From: Treponema rectale
GTDB taxonomy: Bacteria > Spirochaetota > Spirochaetia > Treponematales > Treponemataceae
Assembly (NCBI RefSeq): GCF_014202035.1
Contig: NZ_JACHFR010000002.1
Span: forward strand, 1 to 64,000
Length of the DNA stretch: 64,000 nucleotides
Direction: 5' to 3'
Of this stretch, positions 18,421 to 26,208 are shown piece by piece. The notes below the pieces were generated by a model. That model made no database searches and was not told the DNA's origin. It was given only the letters and a program-made list of their open reading frames with translations. A program made the position numbers and the translations under genes. Each line of letters opens with the position of its first letter. The stretch's first letter is position 1.

Positions 18421-18437
18421 AGCAAGAATCATGCCAA
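18421..18437 (-). promoter_or_regulatory. Putative sigma-54 (RpoN) -24/-12 promoter of the sigma-factor gene
   Basis: The minus strand reads TTGGCATG-ATTC-TTGCT, matching the sigma-54 consensus TTGGCACG-N4-TTGCW at all but one defined base, with the required ten bases between the GG (18434-18435) and GC (18422-18423). The start would fall near 18411, leaving a 20-base leader that contains the AGGAGG site. A caution: TGC-TATATT (TATATT at 18416-18421) overlaps it and could act as a sigma-70 extended -10 promoter. Confidence 0.55.
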
Positions 18438-18640
18438 CAAATTGAAAAAATGATTATTTATTTTATATCCCGATATTCAGGAAAAAATGATGCAAAATGA
18501 ATCAAAAAAATTTGAATTCAGTAAAAATCTGCACTGAAATAAAATGAATTTTGGAACAGAAAAAGTAACTTTATTCAAAAAATCATGAATAAATAATATC
18601 AGCAGAGTCAAACACGACAATGACACAGCAGGATAATAAA
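18438..18640. other. Non-coding spacer upstream of the sigma-factor gene with inverted repeat
   Basis: About 200 AT-rich bases without a credible open frame. The one structure I see is TTCAGT (18517-18522) facing ACTGAA (18533-18538) across ten bases, centred about 116 bp upstream of the predicted sigma-54 start. That is where enhancer-binding activators usually bind, but short AT-rich repeats arise easily by chance. Confidence 0.3.
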
Positions 18641-18667
18641 AAAAGTGAGTCAAAAAGACCCACTTTT
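18641..18667 (-). terminator. Rho-independent terminator of groES
   Basis: On the minus strand AAAAGTGGGTC pairs with GACTCACTTTT around a five-base loop, with one G-U pair. A run of eight U residues follows. It lies 37 bases after the groES stop codon. Confidence 0.8.
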
Positions 18668-18703
18668 ATAAATTTACAATTTCGATGTATCAGAATGACA
18701 CGA

Positions 18704-18976
18704 TTATTCAACTACGGCAATAATATCGCTCATTTTAAGGATAAGATAATCATCCCCGTCAACTTTAAGATTTGTTCCTGCATATTTATCATACAGAATC
18801 TTATCACCTACATTTACAGTGATTTTATCTTTTTCAGTTCCAGGGCCAACAGCTTCTACCACAGCCTGCTGTGTTTTTTCCTGTGCTGTATCAGGAATAA
18901 TAAGTCCGCTTGCAGTTTTTGTTTCTGCAGCAACCTGTTTTACAAGTACTCTGTCTGCCAATGGTCTGATTTTCAT
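18704..18976 (-). CDS. groES: Co-chaperonin GroES (Hsp10)
   Basis: 90 residues, near the normal length for GroES, the heptameric lid of the GroEL chaperonin. It starts [12 protein letters not shown] and includes the mobile loop ([20 protein letters not shown]), whose Gly-Leu-Ile-Ile binds GroEL, then [13 protein letters not shown] near the roof region. I start at ATG 18976, eight bases after a GGAGG site; an upstream TTG would place the ribosome site inside the gene. No groEL lies beside it. The gene has its own promoter and terminator, so it is transcribed alone. Confidence 0.97.
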   Translation of the reverse strand: MKIRPLADRVLVKQVAAETKTASGLIIPDTAQEKTQQAVVEAVGPGTEKDKITVNVGDKILYDKYAGTNLKVDGDDYLILKMSDIIAVVE

Positions 18977-19015
18977 ATCTACCTCCAAATAATTTTTAAA
19001 ACATCATTTACTGAC

Positions 19016-19044
19016 AATGTAATAAAATCTCATTCCTAAGTCAA
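19016..19044 (-). promoter_or_regulatory. Sigma-70 promoter of groES
   Basis: On the minus strand TTGACT (19039-19044), a 17-bp spacer and TACATT (19016-19021) predict a start near 19009 and a leader of about 33 bases with GGAGG. No complete CIRCE operator is present, so HrcA control is not supported. Confidence 0.6.
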
Positions 19045-19066
19045 ATTTTTTTATAAAAATACTGTG

Positions 19067-20809
19067 CTAATTAAGGACATTTTTCAGTAAAAGCCTGGCT
19101 TTGTTATTCCCCGGATTAAGCTGAAGGGCATACTGAAGGGAACGAACGGCATTCTTTGTATCTCCAAGAGAATCACTTAAACGTCCCATCCTGTAAAGAA
19201 TCTCTGATTTCGTAAAAGAATCTGCAGCAATGGAAGAAGCCTCGCTTAACGCCTCCACAGCTTTTTCTTCCCTGAAAGTTCCTGCATAAATAACAGAAAG
19301 ATTTACCAGAGAAGTCACCTGTTTTCCATATCTTGAATTCAAAAAATCGTATATTTTTTCTGCAATATCAGCATTTCCATCCCGACAGGCAAACCAGGCA
19401 GCATATACCAGTTCATTACGGCGCATTTTTTCTATGTTATCTGCGATTATAAAATCCTTTCCGTATACAGCTTCAATATTCCTGTCAAATATCAGCTGGG
19501 CAGTATCCGCAGAATTTTCATGAATAAGCATTCCCACAGCATAATCAACAATTTCCGGCGGATAAAGATTTTTTCCAAGTTCATTCTGCTCAAGAAATTC
19601 CCACACCTTAGATGAACGCTGCTCTTTTCCATCAGAAGTATTTTTTTTATTCAGTACAGAATGATAAAGAACTTTCAGGGCTGCACTATCAGACTGAGCC
19701 AGAGCATTTTCAATTCTATATATTGCAATATCAACGGAAGCCCGGGGTCTTAAATCATTTTCTTCCATTTTTAGTGTCTTTAGCCCGGAATCCCTCAATT
19801 CCTGCATAAGGCGGTCTTCTGTATAGGGCTTACTGTCAAAAGCTTCCTGTGCATACAAAGCCAGTGCCGGAACATAACAGGAGTTTACTGACAGCAGATA
19901 GTTTATACCTGCAAATTCTCCTGCCGCATCACCTTTTGAAGCACAATACAATGCATCATTCATGTAGCACTTTGCAAGATTTTCATTAAATTCATCAGGA
20001 AGAATATTCAAAGCCTCTGCCCTGTCTATCAGCTCTCTACGGCATGCACTTTCATTTTCTTCATAATTCAAAACATGGTAACAATCAGACAAGAGCATAA
20101 GGTGTTCTTCAAGAGAAGGATAATCATCAAATACTGCCTCACATTCACCTGCAGCTGCACTTCTTACATAATCACCTGCATCATAAAGAACTTTCTGCCA
20201 GAATAAAACATCAGTTTTGCCGAATACATTTTCCGGATAAAGTTCCGCAGCTTCCAAAAATTTTCCGTCCCTAAGATAAAGAAGCGCTCCGTTTCTGAGC
20301 CACACAGAATCTCCAGAGCCTTTCCATGCCTCAATATAAACATTTATAAGGCTTGAATCTTTAAAAGCATCAGGATTTTTTTCATCCAGAAGCAGCTTAA
20401 GTGAACTTTCTGCATACAGAGAGGAATATTCCGTACCGTCAAGCTTTTTTGCTGCCTTAACTGCCTCCTTTGTTTTTCCTTCATCCAGCAGGAACTGAAC
20501 GTACACGGCCCGGATCTGATTGTTATCAGGAAAATCTTTCAGAGCCTCAGAAAGAACGCTAACGGCCTTTTTCTTATCTCCAAGAATAATATAACGCTTG
20601 TATACTCCAAGACGCTCAAAATAGGTTGAAGCTGATTTTTCTGCCTGTTTTAATAACGAATACGCTTCTGATGAATTATTTAAAGAAATATATATGTCAA
20701 CCTGCTCAAGAATCGCCGTAAGGGAAACAGATTTTGAATGAGATGAACAGGAATTAAAAAGCGGCAATATAAAAACTGCCGCTATAAATATCAAAAATAT
20801 TTTTTTCAA
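19067..20809 (-). CDS. TPR-repeat lipoprotein
   Basis: 580 residues with a lipoprotein signal (KKIFLIFIAAVFILPLFNSC; lipobox Phe-Asn-Ser-Cys). The rest is helical and contains degenerate tetratricopeptide repeats, clearest at the C-terminus (KSEILYRMGRLSDSLG, then AVRSLQYALQLNPGN) and near residues 75-125. TPR domains bind other proteins; members in the periplasm of Gram-negative bacteria often assist envelope assembly. The ATG overlaps the nusB stop by four bases (ATGA), so it is translated with nusB. It closes the run surA-like, nusB, TPR lipoprotein. Confidence 0.82.
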   Translation of the reverse strand: MKKIFLIFIAAVFILPLFNSCSSHSKSVSLTAILEQVDIYISLNNSSEAYSLLKQAEKSASTYFERLGVYKRYIILGDKKKAVSVLSEALKDFPDNNQIRAVYVQFLLDEGKTKEAVKAAKKLDGTEYSSLYAESSLKLLLDEKNPDAFKDSSLINVYIEAWKGSGDSVWLRNGALLYLRDGKFLEAAELYPENVFGKTDVLFWQKVLYDAGDYVRSAAAGECEAVFDDYPSLEEHLMLLSDCYHVLNYEENESACRRELIDRAEALNILPDEFNENLAKCYMNDALYCASKGDAAGEFAGINYLLSVNSCYVPALALYAQEAFDSKPYTEDRLMQELRDSGLKTLKMEENDLRPRASVDIAIYRIENALAQSDSAALKVLYHSVLNKKNTSDGKEQRSSKVWEFLEQNELGKNLYPPEIVDYAVGMLIHENSADTAQLIFDRNIEAVYGKDFIIADNIEKMRRNELVYAAWFACRDGNADIAEKIYDFLNSRYGKQVTSLVNLSVIYAGTFREEKAVEALSEASSIAADSFTKSEILYRMGRLSDSLGDTKNAVRSLQYALQLNPGNNKARLLLKNVLN

Positions 20810-21258
20810 GAAGCTGTCTCTTTACTTATCTTATCAAGAACTGCATTGATAAACTTGTATGAATCTTCAGCTCCGAAGTCCTTTGCAATTGCAACTGCTT
20901 CGTTTATAACAATGGAAGGAGATATCTCCTTTTGATTAAGCAAAGTAAAAACACTTATGCGCATTACTGCAAGTGCTACCTTGTTAAGTCTTTCCATCGT
21001 CCATTTTTCACTCAAATGACTTTGAATGATAGCATCAATTTCTTCAAGATGATTTATGGTTCCGGCAATAAGAATACGGGCATAATCATAAGAATCTTCT
21101 CTGGAAGCATTATCTTTAGAAGACTCTTCATCACCTTCTGTATCTATTTCATCAGCCTTGTCCCAATCAAACTTAAGCAACTCCTCAAGGGGTTTCTTAA
21201 CAAGATCGTGTGTATACAAAGCCTGGAATGCAAGTATTCTACCTTTTCTTCTAGACAC
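20806..21258 (-). CDS. nusB: Transcription antitermination factor NusB
   Basis: 150 residues. NusB joins NusE (S10) at boxA RNA and supports antitermination in rRNA operons. It shows the family opening with SRRKGRILAFQALYTHD and the conserved C-terminal portion EISPSIVINEAVAIAKDFGAEDSYKFINAVLDKI in pieces. An acidic insert (EIDTEGDEESSKDN) after residue 35 is longer than in many homologues. The start is GTG at 21258, six bases after AGGAG. It follows the SurA-like gene by 12 bases and overlaps the TPR lipoprotein gene downstream. Confidence 0.95.
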   Translation of the reverse strand: MSRRKGRILAFQALYTHDLVKKPLEELLKFDWDKADEIDTEGDEESSKDNASREDSYDYARILIAGTINHLEEIDAIIQSHLSEKWTMERLNKVALAVMRISVFTLLNQKEISPSIVINEAVAIAKDFGAEDSYKFINAVLDKISKETAS

Positions 21259-21270
21259 GTTTTTCTCCTG

Positions 21271-22362
21271 CTACCAGTCAAGAAGCTTATCCAAAGCTTC
21301 ACCTGTCTTCTTACGTTCTACATTTGCAGCTGTATCCAGTTCCTTTCCAACATCTTTTGCTGCCTGAGAAAAATACTGATTCTGCTTCTGTGAAGTAAGG
21401 TTTTCTTTTATATACTCATACACAGTCACGTTGCTTTCCGGCTGAACTACATCGCTGATTCCAAGCATTTTTGCATCATATTTCTTAAGAACAGCATAAA
21501 ACTGAAAATCCCTGTCAGTTTCTGTAATTTCACTAAGATAACCGGTTTCCTTACCAAAAAGTTCAAGAATCTTATCATAATTCCAGCCAAGCTGCTGTGC
21601 CTGCTGGGAAGTTTTCTGAACGATTATGTCACCTGCCCTATATGCAGTTCCATTCTTTTCAGAATTCTTAATATCATTAGCTGCAGTTGCCGGTTTTTTC
21701 TCATAAGAAGCCCTGAGATCCATTGCAGTTTTCTTTGCATTTGCTGCATCAGAATCTTTTGGAACCATAACAAGGAAAAGACGAACCATATCATTCCATA
21801 CAAAGGTTGCCTTATTCATTTCATAGGCTTTTCTGATTTCTTCATCAGATGCCTGTACCCCTGCAATGGCATCATGCTTCTGTTTAAGAACATACTGCTG
21901 GGCAATAATCTGATTTTTAAGATAAGCCTTATATTCTGCAGTATTCATTCCGCTGTTTTCTTTAAGATATTCATCCAGAGATTTACCTGTACGCTGTTTG
22001 ATAAGATCATTAAGCTGAGCCTCTGTTACATTCTGACCAAGCTGCTGACTGAAAGTCTTAAGAAACTGCTCATTAACCTGCGAATCAGTAATAGAAAGAC
22101 CATCTTTTGCAGCTGCCTGATTAATAAGTTTTTCAGTAATAAGATTTTCAAGTACTTCTTTTTTCTGCTCAAGCGACAGTTCTGTCATTCCGTATGGTTC
22201 ATACTGTTTAAGAACAAAATTTACACGAGCCTTAAGCGTTTTTACAGTAATAGTCTCAGGCTTGCTGAGCTTAACTACGGCAAGTGGCTGTAAATCATTC
22301 TGGGCAAAGGCACTTACTGCCATACCAAAAATAAAGGCTAATCCTAAAGCAAAACGTTTCAT
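21271..22362 (-). CDS. SurA-like periplasmic chaperone / peptidyl-prolyl isomerase family protein
   Basis: 363 residues with a cleavable signal peptide (KRFALGLAFIFGMAVSAFA, then Gln). The body matches the SurA N-terminal fold: a helical region with LSLEQKKEVLENLITEKLINQAA and DSQVNEQF, and later SDEEIRKAYEMNK leading into a parvulin-like region. Parvulin active-site residues are not clearly readable, so it may be only a chaperone. SurA-type proteins escort outer-membrane proteins across the periplasm. AGAGGA precedes the ATG. It is followed by nusB after 12 bases. Confidence 0.8.
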   Translation of the reverse strand: MKRFALGLAFIFGMAVSAFAQNDLQPLAVVKLSKPETITVKTLKARVNFVLKQYEPYGMTELSLEQKKEVLENLITEKLINQAAAKDGLSITDSQVNEQFLKTFSQQLGQNVTEAQLNDLIKQRTGKSLDEYLKENSGMNTAEYKAYLKNQIIAQQYVLKQKHDAIAGVQASDEEIRKAYEMNKATFVWNDMVRLFLVMVPKDSDAANAKKTAMDLRASYEKKPATAANDIKNSEKNGTAYRAGDIIVQKTSQQAQQLGWNYDKILELFGKETGYLSEITETDRDFQFYAVLKKYDAKMLGISDVVQPESNVTVYEYIKENLTSQKQNQYFSQAAKDVGKELDTAANVERKKTGEALDKLLDW

Positions 22363-22431
22363 AACAATCCTCTTTTTAATAAATAAAACACCTTAAAATT
22401 AAAACGTTACAGATTAATTAAAAGGCTTCAG

Positions 22432-24258
22432 TTATTTATCCAGCGGAAGTCCTCCGGAAATAACTGCACGAATACGGCGGACACCAGCAGAAGAAGACTG
22501 TTCCTTCTGAATCTTAAAGTCACCAATCTGTGCCGTATGCTGAACATGAGGTCCACCGCATACTTCCTTACTGAACCAGTCAGTTTTAGGATCACGGCCA
22601 ATCGTATAAACCTTTACATCTTCACCATATTTATTAGTAAACAAAGCTCTGGCACCTTCAGCCTTTGCTGCATCAAGAGGCATAACTTCCATTGTTACAG
22701 GAAGATCTTCCTTGATTTTTTCATTTACAATATCTTCTACTTTTTGAATTTCTTCCTTAGTCATAGGACGTTCAAAAGTAAAGTCAAACCTCATACGTTC
22801 ACTATTAATATTTGACCCCTTCTGCGCAACCTGATCACCTAAAACATTAACCAGTGCCTGCTGGAGAAGATGTGTTGCTGTATGATACTTCGTTGCAACA
22901 TCAGACTGCTCTGCAATACCGCCTTTTGCCTTTCCGGCCTCAGCAGTCTTACTTGCTTCCTGGTGCTTTTTTTCAGCCTCACGGAATCCTTCTACATCAA
23001 CAGTAAATCCGTTTTCTGCTCCAAGTTCCTGAGTAAGTTCCAGAGGGAAACCATATGTTTCATAAAGATTATAAGCAACTTTTCCACTAATAATCTTTTT
23101 AGGATTCTTCATAAGATTTGGAAGAAGCTTCTGGAATTCTGCCTCACCCTTCTTAAGAGTAAGACGGAATTTTTCTTCTTCTGCAGTAAGTTCCTTAAAT
23201 ACCTTAGCTGCATTCTGCTCAAGTTCAGGATAAGCATTCTTGAAATTATCAATTACAACCTGTGCAACTTCTGCAAGGAATGCCTTCTCAATTCCAAGTT
23301 TCATTCCATGACGAACAGCACGGCGGATAAGACGGCGAAGTACATAACCCGCACCAACTCTATCAGGGCTTACACCCTTCTGATCACCGAGAATAAATAC
23401 TGATGCACGGCTATGATCTGCAATAATACGAACACTCTTATCTTTTTCTGAATCAGTACCATAAACATAACCGTCTGCAAGTTCACCTATTTTCTGAATG
23501 ATAGGCTGGAAAACCTCAGTAAGATAAACAGAAGTCTTTCCCTGAAGAATACAGTTAGTACGTTCAAGACCCATTCCGGTATCAACATTTTTCTTCGGAA
23601 GAGGCTCAAGAGTCTTTTCGTCTACACGATTAAACTGCATGAAAACATTGTTCCATATTTCCATCCAGTTTGCAGAATCCGTACCTTTATTGGAACCTTC
23701 AGGAGGAAGTCCTTCTCCAACCCAATAGAAAATTTCTGTGTCAGGACCGCATGGACCTGTAGGACCGGCAGCCCACCAGTTATCACTTGCAGGAAGATAT
23801 GCAATTTTATCCTCAGGCATACCCACTGACTTCCATACAGAAGCAGCTTCTTCATCACGAGGTGCATTTTCATCACCGGCAAAAACTGTTACCGAAATCT
23901 TACGCGGATCAAGTCCAAGCCATTCCTTGCTTGTAAGGAATTCATAAGAAAAAGATATAGATTCTTTTTTGAAATAATCACCCAGAGACCAGTTTCCCAG
24001 CATTTCAAAACATGTAAGATGCGACGGGTCTCCAACTTCATCAATATCACCGGTACGTACACATTTCTGATAATCCGTAAGACGAGTTCCGGCAGGATGC
24101 TTTTCTCCAAGAAGATAAGGAACAAGCGGATGCATACCCGCAGTTGTAAATAAAACAGAAGGATCATTCTCCGGAATCAAACTCTGTCCGGAAATAACAG
24201 CATGATTTTTTGATTTAAAAAACTCAATATATTTTGAGCGTAATTCATTTGCAGTCAT
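22432..24258 (-). CDS. alaS: Alanyl-tRNA synthetase, short form without C-Ala domain
   Basis: 608 residues against about 875 in E. coli. It contains the class II aminoacylation core (FFKSKNHAVISGQSLIPENDPSVLFTTAGMHPLVPYLLG), the tRNA-recognition domain with VLRRLIRRAVRHG, and the editing domain with the zinc ligands HTATHLLQQAL and CGGPHV. The protein stops just after SSSAGVRRIRAVISG, where other enzymes continue into the DHHA1/C-Ala domain. Similar short AlaRS proteins are known in treponemes. The start ATG 24258 lies eight bases after a -10 box; the frame start at 24276 lies inside the promoter. Confidence 0.97.
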   Translation of the reverse strand: MTANELRSKYIEFFKSKNHAVISGQSLIPENDPSVLFTTAGMHPLVPYLLGEKHPAGTRLTDYQKCVRTGDIDEVGDPSHLTCFEMLGNWSLGDYFKKESISFSYEFLTSKEWLGLDPRKISVTVFAGDENAPRDEEAASVWKSVGMPEDKIAYLPASDNWWAAGPTGPCGPDTEIFYWVGEGLPPEGSNKGTDSANWMEIWNNVFMQFNRVDEKTLEPLPKKNVDTGMGLERTNCILQGKTSVYLTEVFQPIIQKIGELADGYVYGTDSEKDKSVRIIADHSRASVFILGDQKGVSPDRVGAGYVLRRLIRRAVRHGMKLGIEKAFLAEVAQVVIDNFKNAYPELEQNAAKVFKELTAEEEKFRLTLKKGEAEFQKLLPNLMKNPKKIISGKVAYNLYETYGFPLELTQELGAENGFTVDVEGFREAEKKHQEASKTAEAGKAKGGIAEQSDVATKYHTATHLLQQALVNVLGDQVAQKGSNINSERMRFDFTFERPMTKEEIQKVEDIVNEKIKEDLPVTMEVMPLDAAKAEGARALFTNKYGEDVKVYTIGRDPKTDWFSKEVCGGPHVQHTAQIGDFKIQKEQSSSAGVRRIRAVISGGLPLDK

Positions 24259-24266
24259 AATTCGAT

Positions 24267-24295
24267 AATTTAGCACTTTTATTCAAGTTATTCAA
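24267..24295 (-). promoter_or_regulatory. Promoter of alaS, apparently leaderless
   Basis: On the minus strand TTGAAT (24290-24295), a 17-bp spacer ending in TGC, and TAAATT (24267-24272) are followed by eight bases before ATG. There is no Shine-Dalgarno sequence. Confidence 0.5.
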
Positions 24296-24342
24296 CAAAA
24301 GTGTCTTTTCTTCTATGAACTTAGTTTAAAATAATACGTCGA

Positions 24343-24407
24343 GTCAAGGCACGCTAACGCTTAAAGCCTTGACTTCGCCGTTTTGAGGGTTTGTACTACC
24401 CCCTCAA
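24343..24407. repeat. Two perfect inverted repeats between alaS and the GH114-like gene
   Basis: GTCAAGGC (24343-24350) faces GCCTTGAC (24366-24373), and TTGAGGG (24383-24389) faces CCCTCAA (24401-24407). With the terminator at 24417-24433 they make three hairpins in a row. The role is unknown; together they could form a compound terminator or a small RNA. Confidence 0.5.
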
Positions 24408-24409
24408 TA

Positions 24410-24436
24410 AAAAAAAGCGGCATTCTCTGCCGCCTT
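24410..24436 (-). terminator. Rho-independent terminator of the GH114-like gene
   Basis: On the minus strand a GGCGGC / GCCGC stem with a seven-base loop is followed by eight U residues. It lies just after the stop at 24454. Confidence 0.85.
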
Positions 24437-24453
24437 ACAATCATACAATAACT

Positions 24454-25458
24454 CTAAAGAGTTCCTTTTTCTTCAAAATATTCAAACGCATCTATAATAT
24501 CCAGATACACACCGTCAAAACCAGAGTCAAGAATTTTAGAAAGATAGCCATTCTCTCCGCAAATTATTTTCTGCCAGTCCGGATCCCAGTAACACACTTT
24601 ATAATTTCCCTTCCACTCGGGATTTTCTTCATAAAGATACTTTTCCTCTACCTGACTCCAATACCAGCGGTAATCCTCTGCTTCTCCGATGCTCATATAA
24701 CATATTACAAGGCGGGAACCTCCATTTTTCTTTGTTTTTAATGCATCGATATCCTCTTTAGACAACTGATTATTCGTTATAAAAAGATCCATTATAATTA
24801 CATCATAATCAGTTTCTTTCAAAGCCGAAATAAAAGTTTCTTTATTGTAATCATCAGGATTTATAATATAGAGAAAATTCTTTGCATCAGACAGTTTCTT
24901 TATATCAGAAGTATTTTTGTTATATGGTTCATAATCAGGGATGACATTCAGATTTCTCTCTGTTGCAGCAAAAGAAATATACCCCCTGGCTGCATTTTTG
25001 CTGAAGGAATCCTCGATATTCTGCGTAACAGCTTTAGTGTAATCAGTTGATAAAACCACAAGTCCGGCATTCACATAAACATCACACATTTCCTGAATTT
25101 CAGCAGACAGATTTTCAGGAGTTTTCTCTCCGTCTGCAATATCATAGGAAGAATTCATACCATAAAAAGTATCCTCTCTTCCACAGCCATCAATCGCATT
25201 AAAATATGAAGAATCAGGCTCAAGCTCTTCTGCATCATCATCCCAGGCAACATTCTGACCATTTTGAGGAATGACTATAAAATCAGAATCAACTTTGCGT
25301 GCTGTATCAGAAATTTGTATTACGAAATCACGCATTGCTTTTCTATAATCATCACACAACACTCTCTGAACGTTCTTTGATGATTCGCTGCTGCAGGAAA
25401 ATACAGCCGAAGCCGCACAAACAGTTAAAAATGCTGCAAATCCAACTCTAGTCTTCAT
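24454..25458 (-). CDS. GH114 / TM1410-like (MJ1477 family) lipoprotein
   Basis: 334 residues with a lipoprotein signal (lipobox Val-Phe-Ser-Cys near residue 22). The C-terminal half carries the family hallmarks: LVICYMSIGEAEDYRWYW, then NPEWKGNYKVCYWDPDW and SGFDGVYLDIIDAFEYF, typical of a TIM-barrel glycosidase fold. GH114 members include endo-alpha-1,4-polygalactosaminidases that cut galactosaminogalactan; most homologues are uncharacterised. Two acidic residues (the Glu of IGEAE and Asp of YLDI) are candidate catalytic groups, by inference. AAGGAG lies eight bases before ATG. It is a single-gene unit with its own terminator. Confidence 0.8.
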   Translation of the reverse strand: MKTRVGFAAFLTVCAASAVFSCSSESSKNVQRVLCDDYRKAMRDFVIQISDTARKVDSDFIVIPQNGQNVAWDDDAEELEPDSSYFNAIDGCGREDTFYGMNSSYDIADGEKTPENLSAEIQEMCDVYVNAGLVVLSTDYTKAVTQNIEDSFSKNAARGYISFAATERNLNVIPDYEPYNKNTSDIKKLSDAKNFLYIINPDDYNKETFISALKETDYDVIIMDLFITNNQLSKEDIDALKTKKNGGSRLVICYMSIGEAEDYRWYWSQVEEKYLYEENPEWKGNYKVCYWDPDWQKIICGENGYLSKILDSGFDGVYLDIIDAFEYFEEKGTL

Positions 25459-25525
25459 AAACCATTCTCCTTAATAAAGCCTATACGGAAAAAAAGCAGC
25501 TGCAGGCTTTAAAATACAACTACAA

Positions 25526-25558
25526 ATGATAAAAATACAGCGCAGTACTTTTTATCAT
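25526..25558. repeat. Palindrome upstream of the GH114-like gene
   Basis: ATGATAAAAA (25526-25535) faces TTTTTATCAT (25549-25558), with TAC/GTA pairing inside. The ten-base arms are perfect. It lies about 70 bases upstream of the lipoprotein start and could be an operator or a second terminator behind the rpsG operon. Confidence 0.4.
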
Positions 25559-25669
25559 GCCTCCTTTTTTATAAATGTAATATAAAAAAATAATATTTTA
25601 AAGAATATTTCAATAAAAAAATCATTCCTGTAAAAATTCACACCAAATACAACTACGAATTTAAAATAA

Positions 25670-25700
25670 AAAAACCCGCTCAGCATAAAGCAGAACGGGT
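25670..25700 (-). terminator. Rho-independent terminator ending the rpsL-rpsG unit
   Basis: On the minus strand CCCGTTCTGC pairs with GCTGAGCGGG (two mismatches) across a five-base loop, then seven U residues. It comes 20 bases after the rpsG stop, so fusA and tuf are not part of this transcript. Confidence 0.88.
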
Positions 25701-25720
25701 ATTCAAAAAAGAAGGTAATT

Positions 25721-26191
25721 CTACCAGCGATAGTGAGCAAAAGCCTTGTTTGCTTCTGCCATCTTGTGTGTATCTTCCTTCTTCTTGTAAGCAGAACCTG
25801 TGTTGTTGAATGCATCAAACAATTCAGCAGCAAGAGTTTCTGCCATTCCGCGGCCTGAGCGGCTGCGTGCAGCACCAATCATCCATCTCATAGCAAGAGC
25901 TTCGCGACGAGCATCACGGATTTCGATAGGTACCTGATATGTAGCACCACCTACACGGCGGCTTTTTACTTCTACCATTGGTTTTACATTGTCAAGAGCC
26001 TTAAGGAATACTTCAAGAGGATCCTTGTCTGTCTTTGCCTTAAGCTTGTCTAATGCTTCGTAGATAATCTTCTGGCAAGTCTGTTTCTTACCATCAAGCA
26101 TCATACGTGAAACAAATTTAGCGATTACAACGCTGTTATATTTTTCATCTGGCATAACCGGACGATTTACTGATTTCTTATGTCTTCCCAT
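25721..26191 (-). CDS. rpsG: 30S ribosomal protein S7
   Basis: 156 residues. S7 starts assembly of the 30S head by binding the 3' domain of 16S rRNA. Typical S7 segments are [20 protein letters not shown] at the start, [18 protein letters not shown] and [15 protein letters not shown] in the middle, and [20 protein letters not shown] at the end. AAGGAGG precedes ATG. It lies 17 bases after rpsL. A terminator follows instead of fusA. Confidence 0.99.
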   Translation of the reverse strand: MGRHKKSVNRPVMPDEKYNSVVIAKFVSRMMLDGKKQTCQKIIYEALDKLKAKTDKDPLEVFLKALDNVKPMVEVKSRRVGGATYQVPIEIRDARREALAMRWMIGAARSRSGRGMAETLAAELFDAFNNTGSAYKKKEDTHKMAEANKAFAHYRW

Positions 26192-26208
26192 AGTAATCCT
26201 CCTTCTTA

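Noticed and set aside
18416-18424. TGC-TATATT as the only promoter of the sigma-factor gene
   Set aside because: Not excluded, but no -35 is present and the sigma-54 match covers more positions with exact spacing. I keep it as a rival reading, not as a separate feature.
19060-19072. Half of a CIRCE-like element (TTAGCAC) upstream of groES
   Set aside because: The second half GAGTGCTAA is missing, and the sequence coincides with the stop codon of the TPR lipoprotein gene and lies upstream of the -35.
22870-23403. Plus-strand 177-codon open frame
   Set aside because: It is antisense to alaS, with a Cys/Phe/Leu-rich translation and no known motif.
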